NCBI RefSeq assembly: GCF_004295485.1
Contig: NZ_CP036164.1
Location: 806,001-870,000 of the forward strand
Direction: 5' to 3'
From: Janibacter limosus
GTDB lineage: Bacteria > Actinomycetota > Actinomycetes > Actinomycetales > Dermatophilaceae
DNA: 64,000 bases
Shown here in pieces: positions 1-8,924 of the stretch. Under the pieces are notes generated by a model. The model saw only the letters and a list, made by a program, of their open reading frames with translations. It had not been told where the DNA came from and ran no database searches. Each line of letters starts with the position of its first letter. Within the stretch, counting starts at the first letter, position 1. Both the position numbers and the translations under genes were made by a program.

Positions 1-2483
1 CGCCGTAGGCCGGCTGGCGCCGAGTCGTGCTCGTCGAGCCAGGTCTGGGTGGTGGCGAGCAGCTCGGGACCGGCCAGCGCCATCGGGTAGAAGCCGATGA
101 CGATGCCCTCGGCGATGGCGTGCGTCCGCGAGGACCACACCTCCTCGAGGACGTCGTGGTACCGCTGGACGAAGGGGGTGAGCAGCCCCGGGTCGGTGGT
201 GCGGCCGAAGCCCAGACCGTGCGCGTCGACCACCGAGTTGGGCGTCTCGGTGGAGACGACGCCGGCCTGCCAGGCAGCCTCCTTGGCCTCCGGCGTGGGG
301 ATGCTCGCGGCAGCGCGGGCGGCGCGCTCTCGACCAGTGGCGGTGTTGTCCCCCTTCGCCTCTGCGGCAACGGCGTCCGCGTCGGCCTCGCCGGCTGCAG
401 CCAGGCCGGTGAGCAAGGTCCAGCGCATGTCGGTGTCGACGGCCAGACCCTCGAGGGAGGCGCTGCCGTCGAGCAGACCGGCCACCAGGGAGACGTCGTC
501 GCCGGGGGCGAGCAGACCGGCGTGGCCGGTGACGAGCTGCAGCTGGGCGTCGCTGCCCGAGGCCGCCGCGCGGGCCAGCTCGGCGAGGTGCGCCACGACC
601 TGCTGGCGGACCTGCTCACGGTGGGCCGGAGCGCCGTAGGTGAGCACGGCGGTCGAGATCTGGCCGATGAGGGAGCGCAGCAGCACCGAGTCGGAGAGAC
701 CGTCGAGGACCGGCAGGACCAGCTCGACATAGGCGCGGGCGGCCATCTCGCCGTCGCGGGTCATGTCCCACGCCGACGCCAGCGCGAGCGAGGCCGGCAG
801 CGACTCGGCGAAGGCCGTGGGGTGGGCCAGCAGCGTTGCGAGGGAACGCTCGTCGAGCCGCAGCTTGGCGTAGCTCAGGTCGTCGTCGTTGAGCAGCAGC
901 AGGTCGGGCTGACGCTGACCGACGAGCTGCGGCAGGGGAGTGTGCTCGCCGTCCACGTCGACCTCGATGCGCTCACGACGCTGCAGGGTGCCGTCGACGA
1001 GGTCGTATAGACCGACCGCGAGACGGTGCGGGCGCAGCGTCGCGAAGCCCTCGGCGAAGGTCTGCTCGATGACCGCGTCGACGTAGAGGCCGCGATCGTC
1101 GACCTCGACCACGGGACGAAGGGTGTTGACCCCAGCGGTCTCGAGCCACAGCTTCGACCACGCGCGCAGGTCGCGGCCCGACGTCGCCTCGAGCTCGTCG
1201 AGCAGGTCGTCGAGGGTCGTGTTGCCCCAGGCGTGCTTGGCGAAGTAGGCCCGCAGACCGTCGCGGAAGGGCTCACGGCCGACATAGGCCACGAGCTGCT
1301 TGATGACCGAGGCGCCCTTGGCGTAGGTGATGCCGTCGAAGTTGACCTCGACGTCGTCGAGGTCGCGGATCGGCGCGACGATCGGGTGGGTCGAGCTGAG
1401 CTGGTCCTGGCGGTAGGCCCAGGCCTTCTCGTGCGTGCAGAAGGTCGTCCAGGCGTCGGCCCACTCGGTGGCCTCGGACTGGCAGGTCGTGGAGGCCCAC
1501 TCGGCGAAGGACTCGTTGAGCCACAGGTCGTTCCACCACTTCATCGTCACGAGGTTGCCGAACCACATGTGGGCCAGCTCGTGCAGCACGGTGAGGGCGC
1601 GGCGCTCGACGAGCGCGTCGGGCACCTTGGAGCGGAAGACGTACATCTCGTGGAAGGTCACGCACCCCGCGTTTTCCATCGCGCCCATGTTGTACTCCGG
1701 CGTGAAGACCTGGTCGTACTTGGTGAAGGGGTAGGCGCGGTCGAACTCCTCCTCGAAGAAGGCGAAACCCGCCTTGGTGAGGGCGAAGAGGTTGTCGGCG
1801 TCGAGGTACTGCGTCAGCGACTTGCGGCAGAAGATGCCCAGCGGCACCTCCTTGTCCCGTGAGGTGAGCGAGTCGCGCACGACGTCGTAGGGGCCGGCGA
1901 CGAGCGCGGTGATGTAGCTGCTCATCCGCTCGGTGGGGGCGAAGGCCCACGTGGCCACGCCCTCCTGGCCCTGCACTGGGGTCGGCTCGGGGGTGGGGGA
2001 GTTGCCGATGACCTCCCAGTGCGCGGGCGCGGTGACGGTCAGCGTGAAGCTCGCCTTGAGGTCGGGCTGCTCGAAGACGGGGTACATCCGGCGGCTGTCG
2101 GGCACCTCGAACTGCGTGTAGAGGTAGACCTCGCCGTCGACCGGGTCGACGAAGCGGTGCAGCCCCTCGCCGGTGTTCATGTAGCGACCGGTGGCGCTGA
2201 TCGTCACCGTGTTGTCCTCGGCGAGGCCCTCGAGCTGCACGCGGTGGTCGGCGAAGATCGCTGCGGCGTCGAGCTCGGTGCCGTTGAGGACGACGGACTC
2301 GACGGACTCACCGATGAAGTCGACGAAGGTGGAGCCTCCCCCCTTCGCCGTGAAGTGGATGGTGCTCGTCGTCGCGAAGGTCGTCTCCGACGTCGTCAGG
2401 TCGAGGGTGATCTCGTGGCTGTCGACGGTGACGACGGCCGCCCTGGCGGCGGCCTCCTCACGGGTGAGGTTCTTGCCCGGCAC
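1..2483 (-). CDS. pepN: Aminopeptidase N (M1 family), 3' end outside the window
   Basis: Cytosolic zinc aminopeptidase that removes N-terminal residues from peptides. About 827 codons are visible and the C-terminus runs off the left edge, so only a short tail should be missing compared with the usual 850 or so residues. The M1 exopeptidase motif GAMEN lies near residue 265, and the zinc motif HELAH followed by MWFGNLV near residue 300. The start is the GTG at 2483, chosen because AAGGAG sits six bases upstream. The gene is divergent from the DsbA-like gene, with 72 bp between them that must hold both promoters. The family call is secure; substrate range cannot be read from the sequence. Confidence 0.95.
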   Translation of the reverse strand, partial: MPGKNLTREEAAARAAVVTVDSHEITLDLTTSETTFATTSTIHFTAKGGGSTFVDFIGESVESVVLNGTELDAAAIFADHRVQLEGLAEDNTVTISATGRYMNTGEGLHRFVDPVDGEVYLYTQFEVPDSRRMYPVFEQPDLKASFTLTVTAPAHWEVIGNSPTPEPTPVQGQEGVATWAFAPTERMSSYITALVAGPYDVVRDSLTSRDKEVPLGIFCRKSLTQYLDADNLFALTKAGFAFFEEEFDRAYPFTKYDQVFTPEYNMGAMENAGCVTFHEMYVFRSKVPDALVERRALTVLHELAHMWFGNLVTMKWWNDLWLNESFAEWASTTCQSEATEWADAWTTFCTHEKAWAYRQDQLSSTHPIVAPIRDLDDVEVNFDGITYAKGASVIKQLVAYVGREPFRDGLRAYFAKHAWGNTTLDDLLDELEATSGRDLRAWSKLWLETAGVNTLRPVVEVDDRGLYVDAVIEQTFAEGFATLRPHRLAVGLYDLVDGTLQRRERIEVDVDGEHTPLPQLVGQRQPDLLLLNDDDLSYAKLRLDERSLATLLAHPTAFAESLPASLALASAWDMTRDGEMAARAYVELVLPVLDGLSDSVLLRSLIGQISTAVLTYGAPAHREQVRQQVVAHLAELARAAASGSDAQLQLVTGHAGLLAPGDDVSLVAGLLDGSASLEGLAVDTDMRWTLLTGLAAAGEADADAVAAEAKGDNTATGRERAARAAASIPTPEAKEAAWQAGVVSTETPNSVVDAHGLGFGRTTDPGLLTPFVQRYHDVLEEVWSSRTHAIAEGIVIGFYPMALAGPELLATTQTWLDEHDSAPAGLR

Positions 2484-2555
2484 GTGTTGCTCCTTCGCAA
2501 TAGGCGTTTTCCTCACTCTGTCACAGGCCACGGACACGTCTGAGACGATTGGGGC

Positions 2556-3161
2556 ATGGCGACAACTCCCGTTCAGATGTGGTTCGACCCGCTGTGCCCC
2601 TGGGCCTGGATGACCAGCCGCTGGCTGATGGAGGTCGAGCAGGTCCGCGACATCGAGGTCACCTGGTCGCAGATGAGCTTGTCCGTCCTCAACGAAGGGC
2701 GTGACCTCCCCGACGAGTACGTGGCCATGATGGAGCAGGGCTGGACCCCGGTGCGGGTCATCGCGGCCGCCCGCAAGGCGCACGGCGAGCAGGTCACCAA
2801 GCCGCTCTACGACGCGATCGGCACCCGCATCCACCTCGGTGGCGAGCAGGACTTCCGCGCGGCGACCGCGGCGGCGCTCGAGGAGGTCGGACTGCCCGCA
2901 GAGCTCATCGAGGCGGCCGACACCGACGCGCACGACGCCTTCCTGCGCGAGAGCCACGACCGGGCCATCGAGCTCGTCGGCGACGATGTGGGCACCCCGG
3001 TGATCTCCGTCGACGGTGTCGCCTTCTTCGGTCCGGTCGTCTCCCCGGCCCCGAAGGGGGAGGCCGCCGGCCGCCTCTTCGACGGCTGCGTCCTCGTCGC
3101 CGGCACCGACGGCTTCTTCGAGCTCAAGCGCTCCCGCACCCGCGACCCGATCTTCGACTGA
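2556..3161 (+). CDS. DsbA-family protein, mycothiol-dependent nitroreductase (Rv2466c) type
   Basis: A 201-residue thioredoxin-fold protein of the DsbA group, close in layout to the actinobacterial Rv2466c type that uses mycothiol and can reduce nitro compounds. The N-terminal motif is FDPLCPWAW, so the first cysteine (Cys14) is present, but the position that is a second cysteine in CPWC members is alanine. It may therefore work by a monothiol mechanism with mycothiol, which is inference. A cis-proline region (GTPVISVDG) lies near residue 150. No signal peptide, so cytosolic. It is followed after 17 bases by rpiB on the same strand, probably as one transcript. Confidence 0.85.
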   Translation: MATTPVQMWFDPLCPWAWMTSRWLMEVEQVRDIEVTWSQMSLSVLNEGRDLPDEYVAMMEQGWTPVRVIAAARKAHGEQVTKPLYDAIGTRIHLGGEQDFRAATAAALEEVGLPAELIEAADTDAHDAFLRESHDRAIELVGDDVGTPVISVDGVAFFGPVVSPAPKGEAAGRLFDGCVLVAGTDGFFELKRSRTRDPIFD

Positions 3162-3178
3162 GAGAGAGCATCGACCAC

Positions 3179-3646
3179 ATGCGCGTCCACATCGGTGGCG
3201 ACCACGCCGCCTTCGAGCTCCACCAGGAGCTGCTGACCTTCCTCGCCGACGAGGGCCACGAGGTCACCGACCACGGTCCCTTCGAGTACGACGCCGTCGA
3301 CGACTACCCGGTCTTCGTCATCCGCACCGCCCAGGCGGTCGCGGCCGACCCGGGCAGTCGCGGCATCGTCCTCGGCGGCTCCGGCAACGGCGAGCAGATG
3401 GCGGCCAACAAGGTCGCCGGGATCCGAGCGGCCCTGTGCTACAACGCCGATCTGGCCAGGCTCGCCCGTGAGCACAACGATGCCCAGGTCCTGTCGATGG
3501 GCGGGCGGATGCAGTCCGTCGAGGAGTCCAAGGAGATGGTGCGGGTCTTCCTCACCACGGACTTCACCGGCGAGGAGCGCCACCAGCGCCGGATCGACAT
3601 GGTCAGCGCCTTCGAGGCCGACGGCACGGTCCCTCCGCTGCCCTGA
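3179..3646 (+). CDS. rpiB: Ribose-5-phosphate isomerase B
   Basis: Interconverts ribose 5-phosphate and ribulose 5-phosphate in the pentose phosphate pathway. The 155-residue length is normal for actinobacterial RpiB. The N-terminus carries the sugar-phosphate motif GGDHAA. The loop GGSGNGEQMAANK contains Glu72, in the place of the catalytic glutamate that replaces cysteine in the mycobacterial group. His99 in REHND fits the ring-opening histidine. A purine-rich GAGAGAG stretch upstream of the ATG may act as the ribosome site. Two hairpins follow the stop, so transcription probably ends there. Confidence 0.93.
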   Translation: MRVHIGGDHAAFELHQELLTFLADEGHEVTDHGPFEYDAVDDYPVFVIRTAQAVAADPGSRGIVLGGSGNGEQMAANKVAGIRAALCYNADLARLAREHNDAQVLSMGGRMQSVEESKEMVRVFLTTDFTGEERHQRRIDMVSAFEADGTVPPLP

Positions 3647-3687
3647 GGCCTACCTGCGAGTAGCCGAAAGCCTGAGCATTCCGGGCC

Positions 3688-3782
3688 AGAGACCCGCTGT
3701 GATCGATCGCGGCGGGTCTCTCGCGTCTGCGGCAATACCACCCGAGACCCGCGGCGAGGGAGGATCGGAGGGTCTCTCTTTT
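3688..3782 (+). terminator. Two tandem hairpins, the second with a T-rich tail
   Basis: The first hairpin pairs AGAGACCCGC (3688-3697) with its exact complement at 3712-3721. The second pairs GAGACCC (3744-3750) with GGGTCTC (3770-3776) and runs straight into TCTTTT, so it looks like an intrinsic terminator for the upstream DsbA-rpiB unit. The left arms of both hairpins share GAGACCCGC, so alternative pairing between them is possible. Confidence 0.7.
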
Positions 3783-3874
3783 GTCACAACCCTTCCCCCA
3801 CGGGCGAATTGGTGCTTATGGTGCGGCTACGTCACCACACGGTGACGGTGCCGTCAGACCCGGGGAGTGCACGC

Positions 3875-4960
3875 TTGTCAGCCATCCTGCCCAGCCGGTT
3901 CCCCTCGTGGGCCGAGCGACGCTGGTTGCCGCGGACCCTGCCCGTCCTCGAGGGGCTGCCCCTCCTGGTCATCGTGCTGACCACCACCATCGCCATCACC
4001 TCGGCCCACCACGCCTGGCCGCTGAGCGTCCCGCTCGTCGCGCTCATCCCGCCCTGCCTCGTGGTGACCATGCTGTGCCCCATCCGCGACGTGTGGATCG
4101 TCTTCGGGTTCGTCGTGGCCTACGTGGCCTACGTCGTGCTCACCTCGAGCGACGGACTGGGCCGGCAGCTGCCGCTGCTGGTGTCGATGGGGCTCATGTA
4201 CGCGCTGGCCGCCTCGCGCTCCCGCCACGGCGCCGCGGCCTTCGCGGGCAACCGGATGCTGGGTGACCTGCGCACCCGCCTGCTCAAGATGGGCGAGATC
4301 CCGACGCTGCCGACCGGCTGGCACGCGGAGCGGTCCTTCGCCACGGCCCACGGCAATGCCTTCGCCGGCGACTTCAACGTCACCTCCCGCAGCCGCTGCG
4401 GGCGCACCCTCGAGATGGTCCTCGCCGATGTCAGCGGCAAGGGGCAGGAGGCGGGCACCCGCGCGCTCGTCCTCGCGGGGGCGATCGGTGGGGTCATCGG
4501 GTCGTCCGAGCCCGAGCACGTGCTCCCGATGGCCAACGACTTCCTCGAGCGCGACGGCTGGGACGAGGGCTTCGCCACCGCGGTCCACGTCTGCCTCGAC
4601 ATGAGCACCGGGGAGGCCACCGTCTCCTCGGCCGGTCACCCGCCCGCCATGCACTACGACGCGGGCTGTGGTCGCTGGTCGGCCCTGGACGAGGTCCGTG
4701 GCCCCGCCCTGGGCTTCATCGCCGGCGCCGCCTACCCGACGGCCAGCACGGTCCTGCACCGCGGTGACGCCCTGCTGATCTACACCGACGGCATCATTGA
4801 GTCCCGTGCCCGTGACCTCGACGACGGGATCGACTGGATGCTCGGCGAGGCCGAGGCTCGGGTCTCCCAGGGCTTCTCCGGCCTGGTCAAGCGACTGGTC
4901 GTCGGCGGACGCGCCGGGGACGGGGACGACCGCGCCGCCGTCCTCATCTGGCGCGACTGA
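3875..4960 (+). CDS. Membrane-anchored PP2C/SpoIIE-type serine phosphatase
   Basis: The N-terminal third contains several hydrophobic segments (for example LPLLVIVLTTTIAI), giving a polytopic membrane domain. The C-terminal 240 residues form a SpoIIE/RsbU-type PP2C phosphatase: GDFNV and LADVSGKGQEAG supply metal-binding aspartates, and YTDGIIES is the late acidic motif. Such enzymes usually dephosphorylate anti-anti-sigma factors in partner-switching pathways, but no partner gene is adjacent, so the substrate is unknown. The start is uncertain. The TTG at 3875 has GGGGAG eight bases upstream and is preferred; in-frame starts from 3809 exist without a ribosome site. Confidence 0.82.
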   Translation: MSAILPSRFPSWAERRWLPRTLPVLEGLPLLVIVLTTTIAITSAHHAWPLSVPLVALIPPCLVVTMLCPIRDVWIVFGFVVAYVAYVVLTSSDGLGRQLPLLVSMGLMYALAASRSRHGAAAFAGNRMLGDLRTRLLKMGEIPTLPTGWHAERSFATAHGNAFAGDFNVTSRSRCGRTLEMVLADVSGKGQEAGTRALVLAGAIGGVIGSSEPEHVLPMANDFLERDGWDEGFATAVHVCLDMSTGEATVSSAGHPPAMHYDAGCGRWSALDEVRGPALGFIAGAAYPTASTVLHRGDALLIYTDGIIESRARDLDDGIDWMLGEAEARVSQGFSGLVKRLVVGGRAGDGDDRAAVLIWRD

Positions 4961-4992
4961 GCTCGCAGCGCGCTCGCCGTATCCTTTCGGCC

Positions 4993-5715
4993 GTGAGCAC
5001 CTCCGAGCCCGACCCGCACAAGCAGCCGATGAACGACACCCCGTTGACCGACGACGGTCGCCGTCACCGGGCGACCGTGCGCACCTTCACCCCCCGCTGG
5101 CGCAACTCGCCGCGCGTCGACGAGCTGATGGAGCGACTGCTGCCGCGCTACGGCGTCCCGACGACACCGCTGGACCCCACTGAGCTCTTCGGCGCCAACG
5201 TGCCGGTCGTCCTCGAGATCGGCTCGGGCTACGGGGAGTCGGCCATCGCCTACGCCCGCGAGCACCCGGAGCACGGCATCATCGCCGCGGAGGTGCACGT
5301 CCCGGGCGTCGCCACGCTGATGGCCAAGGCGCAGGACCAGGGTCTGGACAACCTGCGCACCCATCGTGGTGACGCCATCGAGTACCTGCTGCAGTGCGTG
5401 GGGCCCGACCAGCTCGAGGCGGTCCACCTCTTCTTCCCCGACCCGTGGCCCAAGGTCAAGCACGCCAAGCGGCGCTTCGTCCAGCAGGACACCCTCGACA
5501 TGATCCTGGAGCGCCTGCGCCCCGGAGGCCACCTGCTCATCGCCACCGACCACGCGGCCTATGCGGGCCACGTGCGCAGTCAGCTCGCCCAGCACCCTCG
5601 CGTCGCGGTGGTGGAGGGCGAGCGGCCCGCGTGGCGCCCGAGCGCCGGCTTCGAGGACAAGGGCAAGGCCGTCGGCCGGGAGATCCACGAGTTCCGGGTC
5701 ACCGAGCAGTCCTGA
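4993..5715 (+). CDS. trmB: tRNA (guanine-N7)-methyltransferase
   Basis: SAM-dependent enzyme that makes m7G46 in the tRNA variable loop. The protein has 240 residues from a GTG start. The SAM-binding motif LEIGSGYGESAI lies near residue 75. The family signature HLFFPDPWPKVKHAKRR near residue 150 carries the catalytic aspartate. The N-terminal 40 residues are polar and look disordered, as is common in actinobacterial TrmB. The gene starts 32 bp after the phosphatase gene, on the same strand. Confidence 0.95.
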   Translation: MSTSEPDPHKQPMNDTPLTDDGRRHRATVRTFTPRWRNSPRVDELMERLLPRYGVPTTPLDPTELFGANVPVVLEIGSGYGESAIAYAREHPEHGIIAAEVHVPGVATLMAKAQDQGLDNLRTHRGDAIEYLLQCVGPDQLEAVHLFFPDPWPKVKHAKRRFVQQDTLDMILERLRPGGHLLIATDHAAYAGHVRSQLAQHPRVAVVEGERPAWRPSAGFEDKGKAVGREIHEFRVTEQS

Positions 5716-5751
5716 CCCCGACCTCGTCGCACTCCCGACCGGCGACCGTGC

Positions 5752-6315
5752 TCACCACCGGTGCGCGACGTCGATGACCAGACGCGAGTGGTCGCCGGGT
5801 CCGGCGAGCGCGAAGGCGCGCATCGGGAGCCGTGCGCGCACGCCCAGCCCGATCGTGCTCTGGCCCTCGAAGCTGCCCGCGGACGCCACCTGGCGGAAGG
5901 TCGCGTAGCCCGCGGTGTCGACGAGCTCTCGACTGTTGGCCGGCCGGTAGGTGGGCCGACCCGCGGCGTCGTACGAGGGCACCCGCACGATGATCCGCAC
6001 GTCGGCGGCTCCTCGCAGGGGCACGGCCGTACCGCTGCCGTCCTGGCGGACGGTGGTCACGTAGCGCACGTCGTACTTGAGCCCGTGCGTCGCGTCGTCG
6101 ACGTCGAGGACGAGCCGGTCGAAGCACGTGTGGCGCCCCGACCTCACACCCTCGAGGTGTCCCGAGCTGTAGCCCGAGCTGGTGTAGTCAGGCGTCGACC
6201 CCCACGTGATCCCGCAGTAGGGCGTGGCCGTGGCGGCCGGTGCGCTGAGCAGCAGTGCCCCGGCAGCCGCGACGGTGCCGATGCCGGCCCGTCCCATGAT
6301 CCGATTCGTCTTCAT
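5752..6315 (-). CDS. Secreted AMIN-like domain protein of unknown function
   Basis: A 187-residue exported protein with a Sec-type signal peptide (MKTNRIMGRAG, a hydrophobic core, then cleavage near APAATATP). The mature part begins with a single cysteine and holds the pattern GHLEGVRSGRHTCFDRLVLD, seen in actinobacterial AMIN-like domain proteins; AMIN domains in other proteins mediate cell-envelope targeting. The ATG at 6315 is chosen because GGAGGG lies nine bases upstream. The gene is convergent with trmB and lies downstream of efeUOB on the same strand, but separated from efeB by 122 bp. Function is not known. Confidence 0.7.
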   Translation of the reverse strand: MKTNRIMGRAGIGTVAAAGALLLSAPAATATPYCGITWGSTPDYTSSGYSSGHLEGVRSGRHTCFDRLVLDVDDATHGLKYDVRYVTTVRQDGSGTAVPLRGAADVRIIVRVPSYDAAGRPTYRPANSRELVDTAGYATFRQVASAGSFEGQSTIGLGVRARLPMRAFALAGPGDHSRLVIDVAHRW

Positions 6316-6437
6316 GATGTCCATCCCTCCGTGCCGGGCCGGGGCCCGGTGCGATGTGACCCGTTTCACATCTCATGGATCCAGACGCACGAAGGGAGGG
6401 GCGGGTTGCGTCCACCAGTGGTCGGGTGGAATGCGGC

Positions 6438-7724
6438 TCAGCCGAAGAGGGGCTGGCCGATGTACTCGCCCTCGGCGGGACCCGGGGGGATGGCGAAGAG
6501 CGCCGACCCGGTGAACTTCAGGTACTCCATCATCGCGTCGTTCTTGGCCATGGAGTTCTGCATCGGGACGAACTGCGTGGCCGGGTCGCGCACGTAGGCG
6601 AGGAAGAACAAGCCGGCGTCCAGGGTGCCGAGGTCGGTCGACCCGTCGACGAAGTTGTAGCCGCGACGCAGGATGCGCACCCCGTCGTTGTGGTCGGGGT
6701 GGACGACGGCGACGTGCGAGTCCTTGGGCACGATCGGCCCGTCCTTGCCGGGCATCGCGAAGTCCGGGTCGTCGTGCTCCCGCCCGCCGGAGAGCGGGGC
6801 GCCGCTGTCCTTGGTGCGCCCGATGAGCGACTCCTGCTCGCCGAGCCCCTGCCGGTCCCAGGTCTCGATGACCATGTTGATCCGGCGCACGGCGAGGTAG
6901 GACCCACCGGCGAGCCAGTCGCCGCCGTGGTCGTCGGGCTGGACCCAGACGTGCTCGTCGAGCGCCTTGGCCTCCTCCGCCAGGACGTTCTTGGTGCCGT
7001 CCTTGAAGCCGAAGAGGTTGCGCGGGGTGGCCTGGCCGGCGGTGGTGCTCGAGGTGCGGCCGAAGCCCAGCTGGGACCACCGGACCGACACCGTCCCGAA
7101 GCCGATCCGCGCGAGGTTGCGGATCGCGTGGACCGCCACCTGGGGGTCGTCGGCGCAGGCCTGGACGCACAGGTCGCCCCGGCTGCGGGCCTGGTCGAGC
7201 TGGTCCCCGGGGAAGTGCGGCAGGTCCGTGAGCACCTCGGGCCGGCGGTCGGCCAGCCCGAAGCGGTCCTTGCCCTCGTCGTCGACGAAGAGCCCGGGGC
7301 CGAAGCCGAAGGTCAGGGTCAGTCGTGAGGGTGGCAGGCCGATGGCCTCGCCGGTGTCGTCAGGCGGCAGCCGGTAGTCGCCCTCGACGGGCCCGATCGG
7401 CCCGGCCGGGCCGCCGTCCATGAGCCGCTCGGCGGCGAGGGTCCACTCCTTCAGCAGCGAGATCAACCGTGCCCGCGACGTCGTGGTGACGTCGAAGGCG
7501 GCGAAGTGCAGCCGGTCCTGGACGGGTGTGGTGATCCCGGGCTGGTGGGTACCGCGCAGGGCGAAGGGGGAGGGGGGCGCCCCCTTCGTCGGCTCGGCAG
7601 CCGTCGCTCGCCCGGCGGTGAAGCCACCGGCGATGCCGATGGCCGAGGCCACCGCACCGGTGCCGATCATCGCGCGCCGCGACGGGCCCGAGGACGTGCT
7701 CTCGGTGGTCTCCTCCTCGGTCAC
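6438..7724 (-). CDS. efeB: EfeB, Tat-exported Dyp-type heme peroxidase
   Basis: Third gene of the efeUOB iron uptake operon. It encodes a deferrochelatase/Dyp-type peroxidase thought to oxidise ferrous iron or free iron from heme outside the membrane. The 428-residue protein begins with a twin-arginine signal (SRRAMIG, then a hydrophobic stretch ending near TAGRATA). The Dyp motif GFKDGTKN, with the catalytic aspartate, lies near the middle, and RRINMVIETWD follows. The GTG at 7724 overlaps the efeO stop by four bases (GTGA), which indicates translational coupling. Expression probably follows the iron box upstream of efeU. Confidence 0.93.
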   Translation of the reverse strand: MTEEETTESTSSGPSRRAMIGTGAVASAIGIAGGFTAGRATAAEPTKGAPPSPFALRGTHQPGITTPVQDRLHFAAFDVTTTSRARLISLLKEWTLAAERLMDGGPAGPIGPVEGDYRLPPDDTGEAIGLPPSRLTLTFGFGPGLFVDDEGKDRFGLADRRPEVLTDLPHFPGDQLDQARSRGDLCVQACADDPQVAVHAIRNLARIGFGTVSVRWSQLGFGRTSSTTAGQATPRNLFGFKDGTKNVLAEEAKALDEHVWVQPDDHGGDWLAGGSYLAVRRINMVIETWDRQGLGEQESLIGRTKDSGAPLSGGREHDDPDFAMPGKDGPIVPKDSHVAVVHPDHNDGVRILRRGYNFVDGSTDLGTLDAGLFFLAYVRDPATQFVPMQNSMAKNDAMMEYLKFTGSALFAIPPGPAEGEYIGQPLFG

Positions 7725-8884
7725 ACGACCGCCGCCGTCAGCTTCGACAGCGGCTCCGACAGCGCGTTGACCGCGTCGGAGAGGTCCTTGACCTCGGCCT
7801 TGGTGAGGTCGGTGTAGGAGACGAAGCCGTCGCCCTTCTTGTGCTGGTCCAGCAGCTTCTGCAGCTCGGCGAAGCGGGTGTCGAGCTGCTTGGCGAGGTC
7901 CTTGTCCCCGTTGGCCACGAGGACCGGTCGCACGCCGTCGTAGCCGACCTTGGCGCCGTCGACATTGGCCTGGAAGTCCCACAGGTCGGTGTGCGACCAG
8001 GCCTCCTCCTCGCCGGTGACCTTGCCCTTGGCGACCTCCTCGAGCAGGCCGCGGGAGCCGTTGGCGATCTGGTCGATGGTGAAGGTCATCTTCTGGATAC
8101 GAGAGTCGAGCGTCGTGGTGTTCTTGAGCAGGTCCTGGCCGTAGGTCTTGCGCTGCGCGTCGGTGAGCGCGGTGTAGTCCTTGGCGTCCTGCGGCCACAG
8201 GTCCTTCTCGATGCGGTGCCAGCCGGTCCACTTCTGAGCGGGCTCGAGGTCGGCCTCGCGGGCGTCCATCTTGGGGTCGAGGTCGCCGAAGGACTCGGCG
8301 ACGGTCTCGATCCGCTCCCAGTGCACCCGGGCCTTGGCGTAGAGGTCGCGCGCCTCGTCGTCCTTGCCGGCCTCGTAGAGCCGGACGAACTCCGTCGTCT
8401 TGGTGAGCAGCTGGTCGGACTGGTCCTTGACGTAGGTGGCGTAGTTGGTCTGGGCCTTCTCGACGTTGGCCTGGTCGCCCGCGCCGACGGGGGTGTCGGA
8501 CTTCGTGACGGTGAAGCCGGCCCGGATGCCCTCGCCCTTCATCCCGGGCTTGCAGGCCGTCGAGTAGGTGCCCGCGGGCACGTTGACGACGAGGTCCCGC
8601 GAGAGCTGGGGACCGATGTTCTCCACCTCGCCGACGATGCGCAGCCCGTCCTCACCCAGGAGGTAGAACTCGGTGACCTGCTTGCCCGAGTTGGTGACCT
8701 CGAAGGTCACCGGGCCGGCCGGGACCTCGGTCGTCGAGACCTTGCAGGAGTCGTCGCTCGACGTGACGGTGACCTTGCCGTCGCTGCCGTCGGCACCGGT
8801 CGTGGGGGAGTTGCTCGTGCACGCGGCCAGTCCGGGCACGAGCAGGGCGAGGCTGGCGCCGGTGGCGAGGTGTCGCAGGTTCAT
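7721..8884 (-). CDS. efeO: EfeO, iron-uptake lipoprotein (cupredoxin + M75 domain)
   Basis: Extracytoplasmic iron-binding component of EfeUOB. The signal peptide ends in the lipobox LVPGLAAC, so the 387-residue protein should be lipid-anchored. An N-terminal cupredoxin-like domain (about residues 35-130) is followed by the M75 imelysin-like domain. GWHRIEKDLW carries the HxxE metal motif of that family, and VHWERIE precedes it. The start ATG lies 40 bp after efeU, and the stop overlaps the efeB start. Confidence 0.93.
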   Translation of the reverse strand: MNLRHLATGASLALLVPGLAACTSNSPTTGADGSDGKVTVTSSDDSCKVSTTEVPAGPVTFEVTNSGKQVTEFYLLGEDGLRIVGEVENIGPQLSRDLVVNVPAGTYSTACKPGMKGEGIRAGFTVTKSDTPVGAGDQANVEKAQTNYATYVKDQSDQLLTKTTEFVRLYEAGKDDEARDLYAKARVHWERIETVAESFGDLDPKMDAREADLEPAQKWTGWHRIEKDLWPQDAKDYTALTDAQRKTYGQDLLKNTTTLDSRIQKMTFTIDQIANGSRGLLEEVAKGKVTGEEEAWSHTDLWDFQANVDGAKVGYDGVRPVLVANGDKDLAKQLDTRFAELQKLLDQHKKGDGFVSYTDLTKAEVKDLSDAVNALSEPLSKLTAAVV

Positions 8885-8924
8885 CGAGGTCCTTGGTGTG
8901 TGGCGGATCTGGCGAAGGGGGTGC

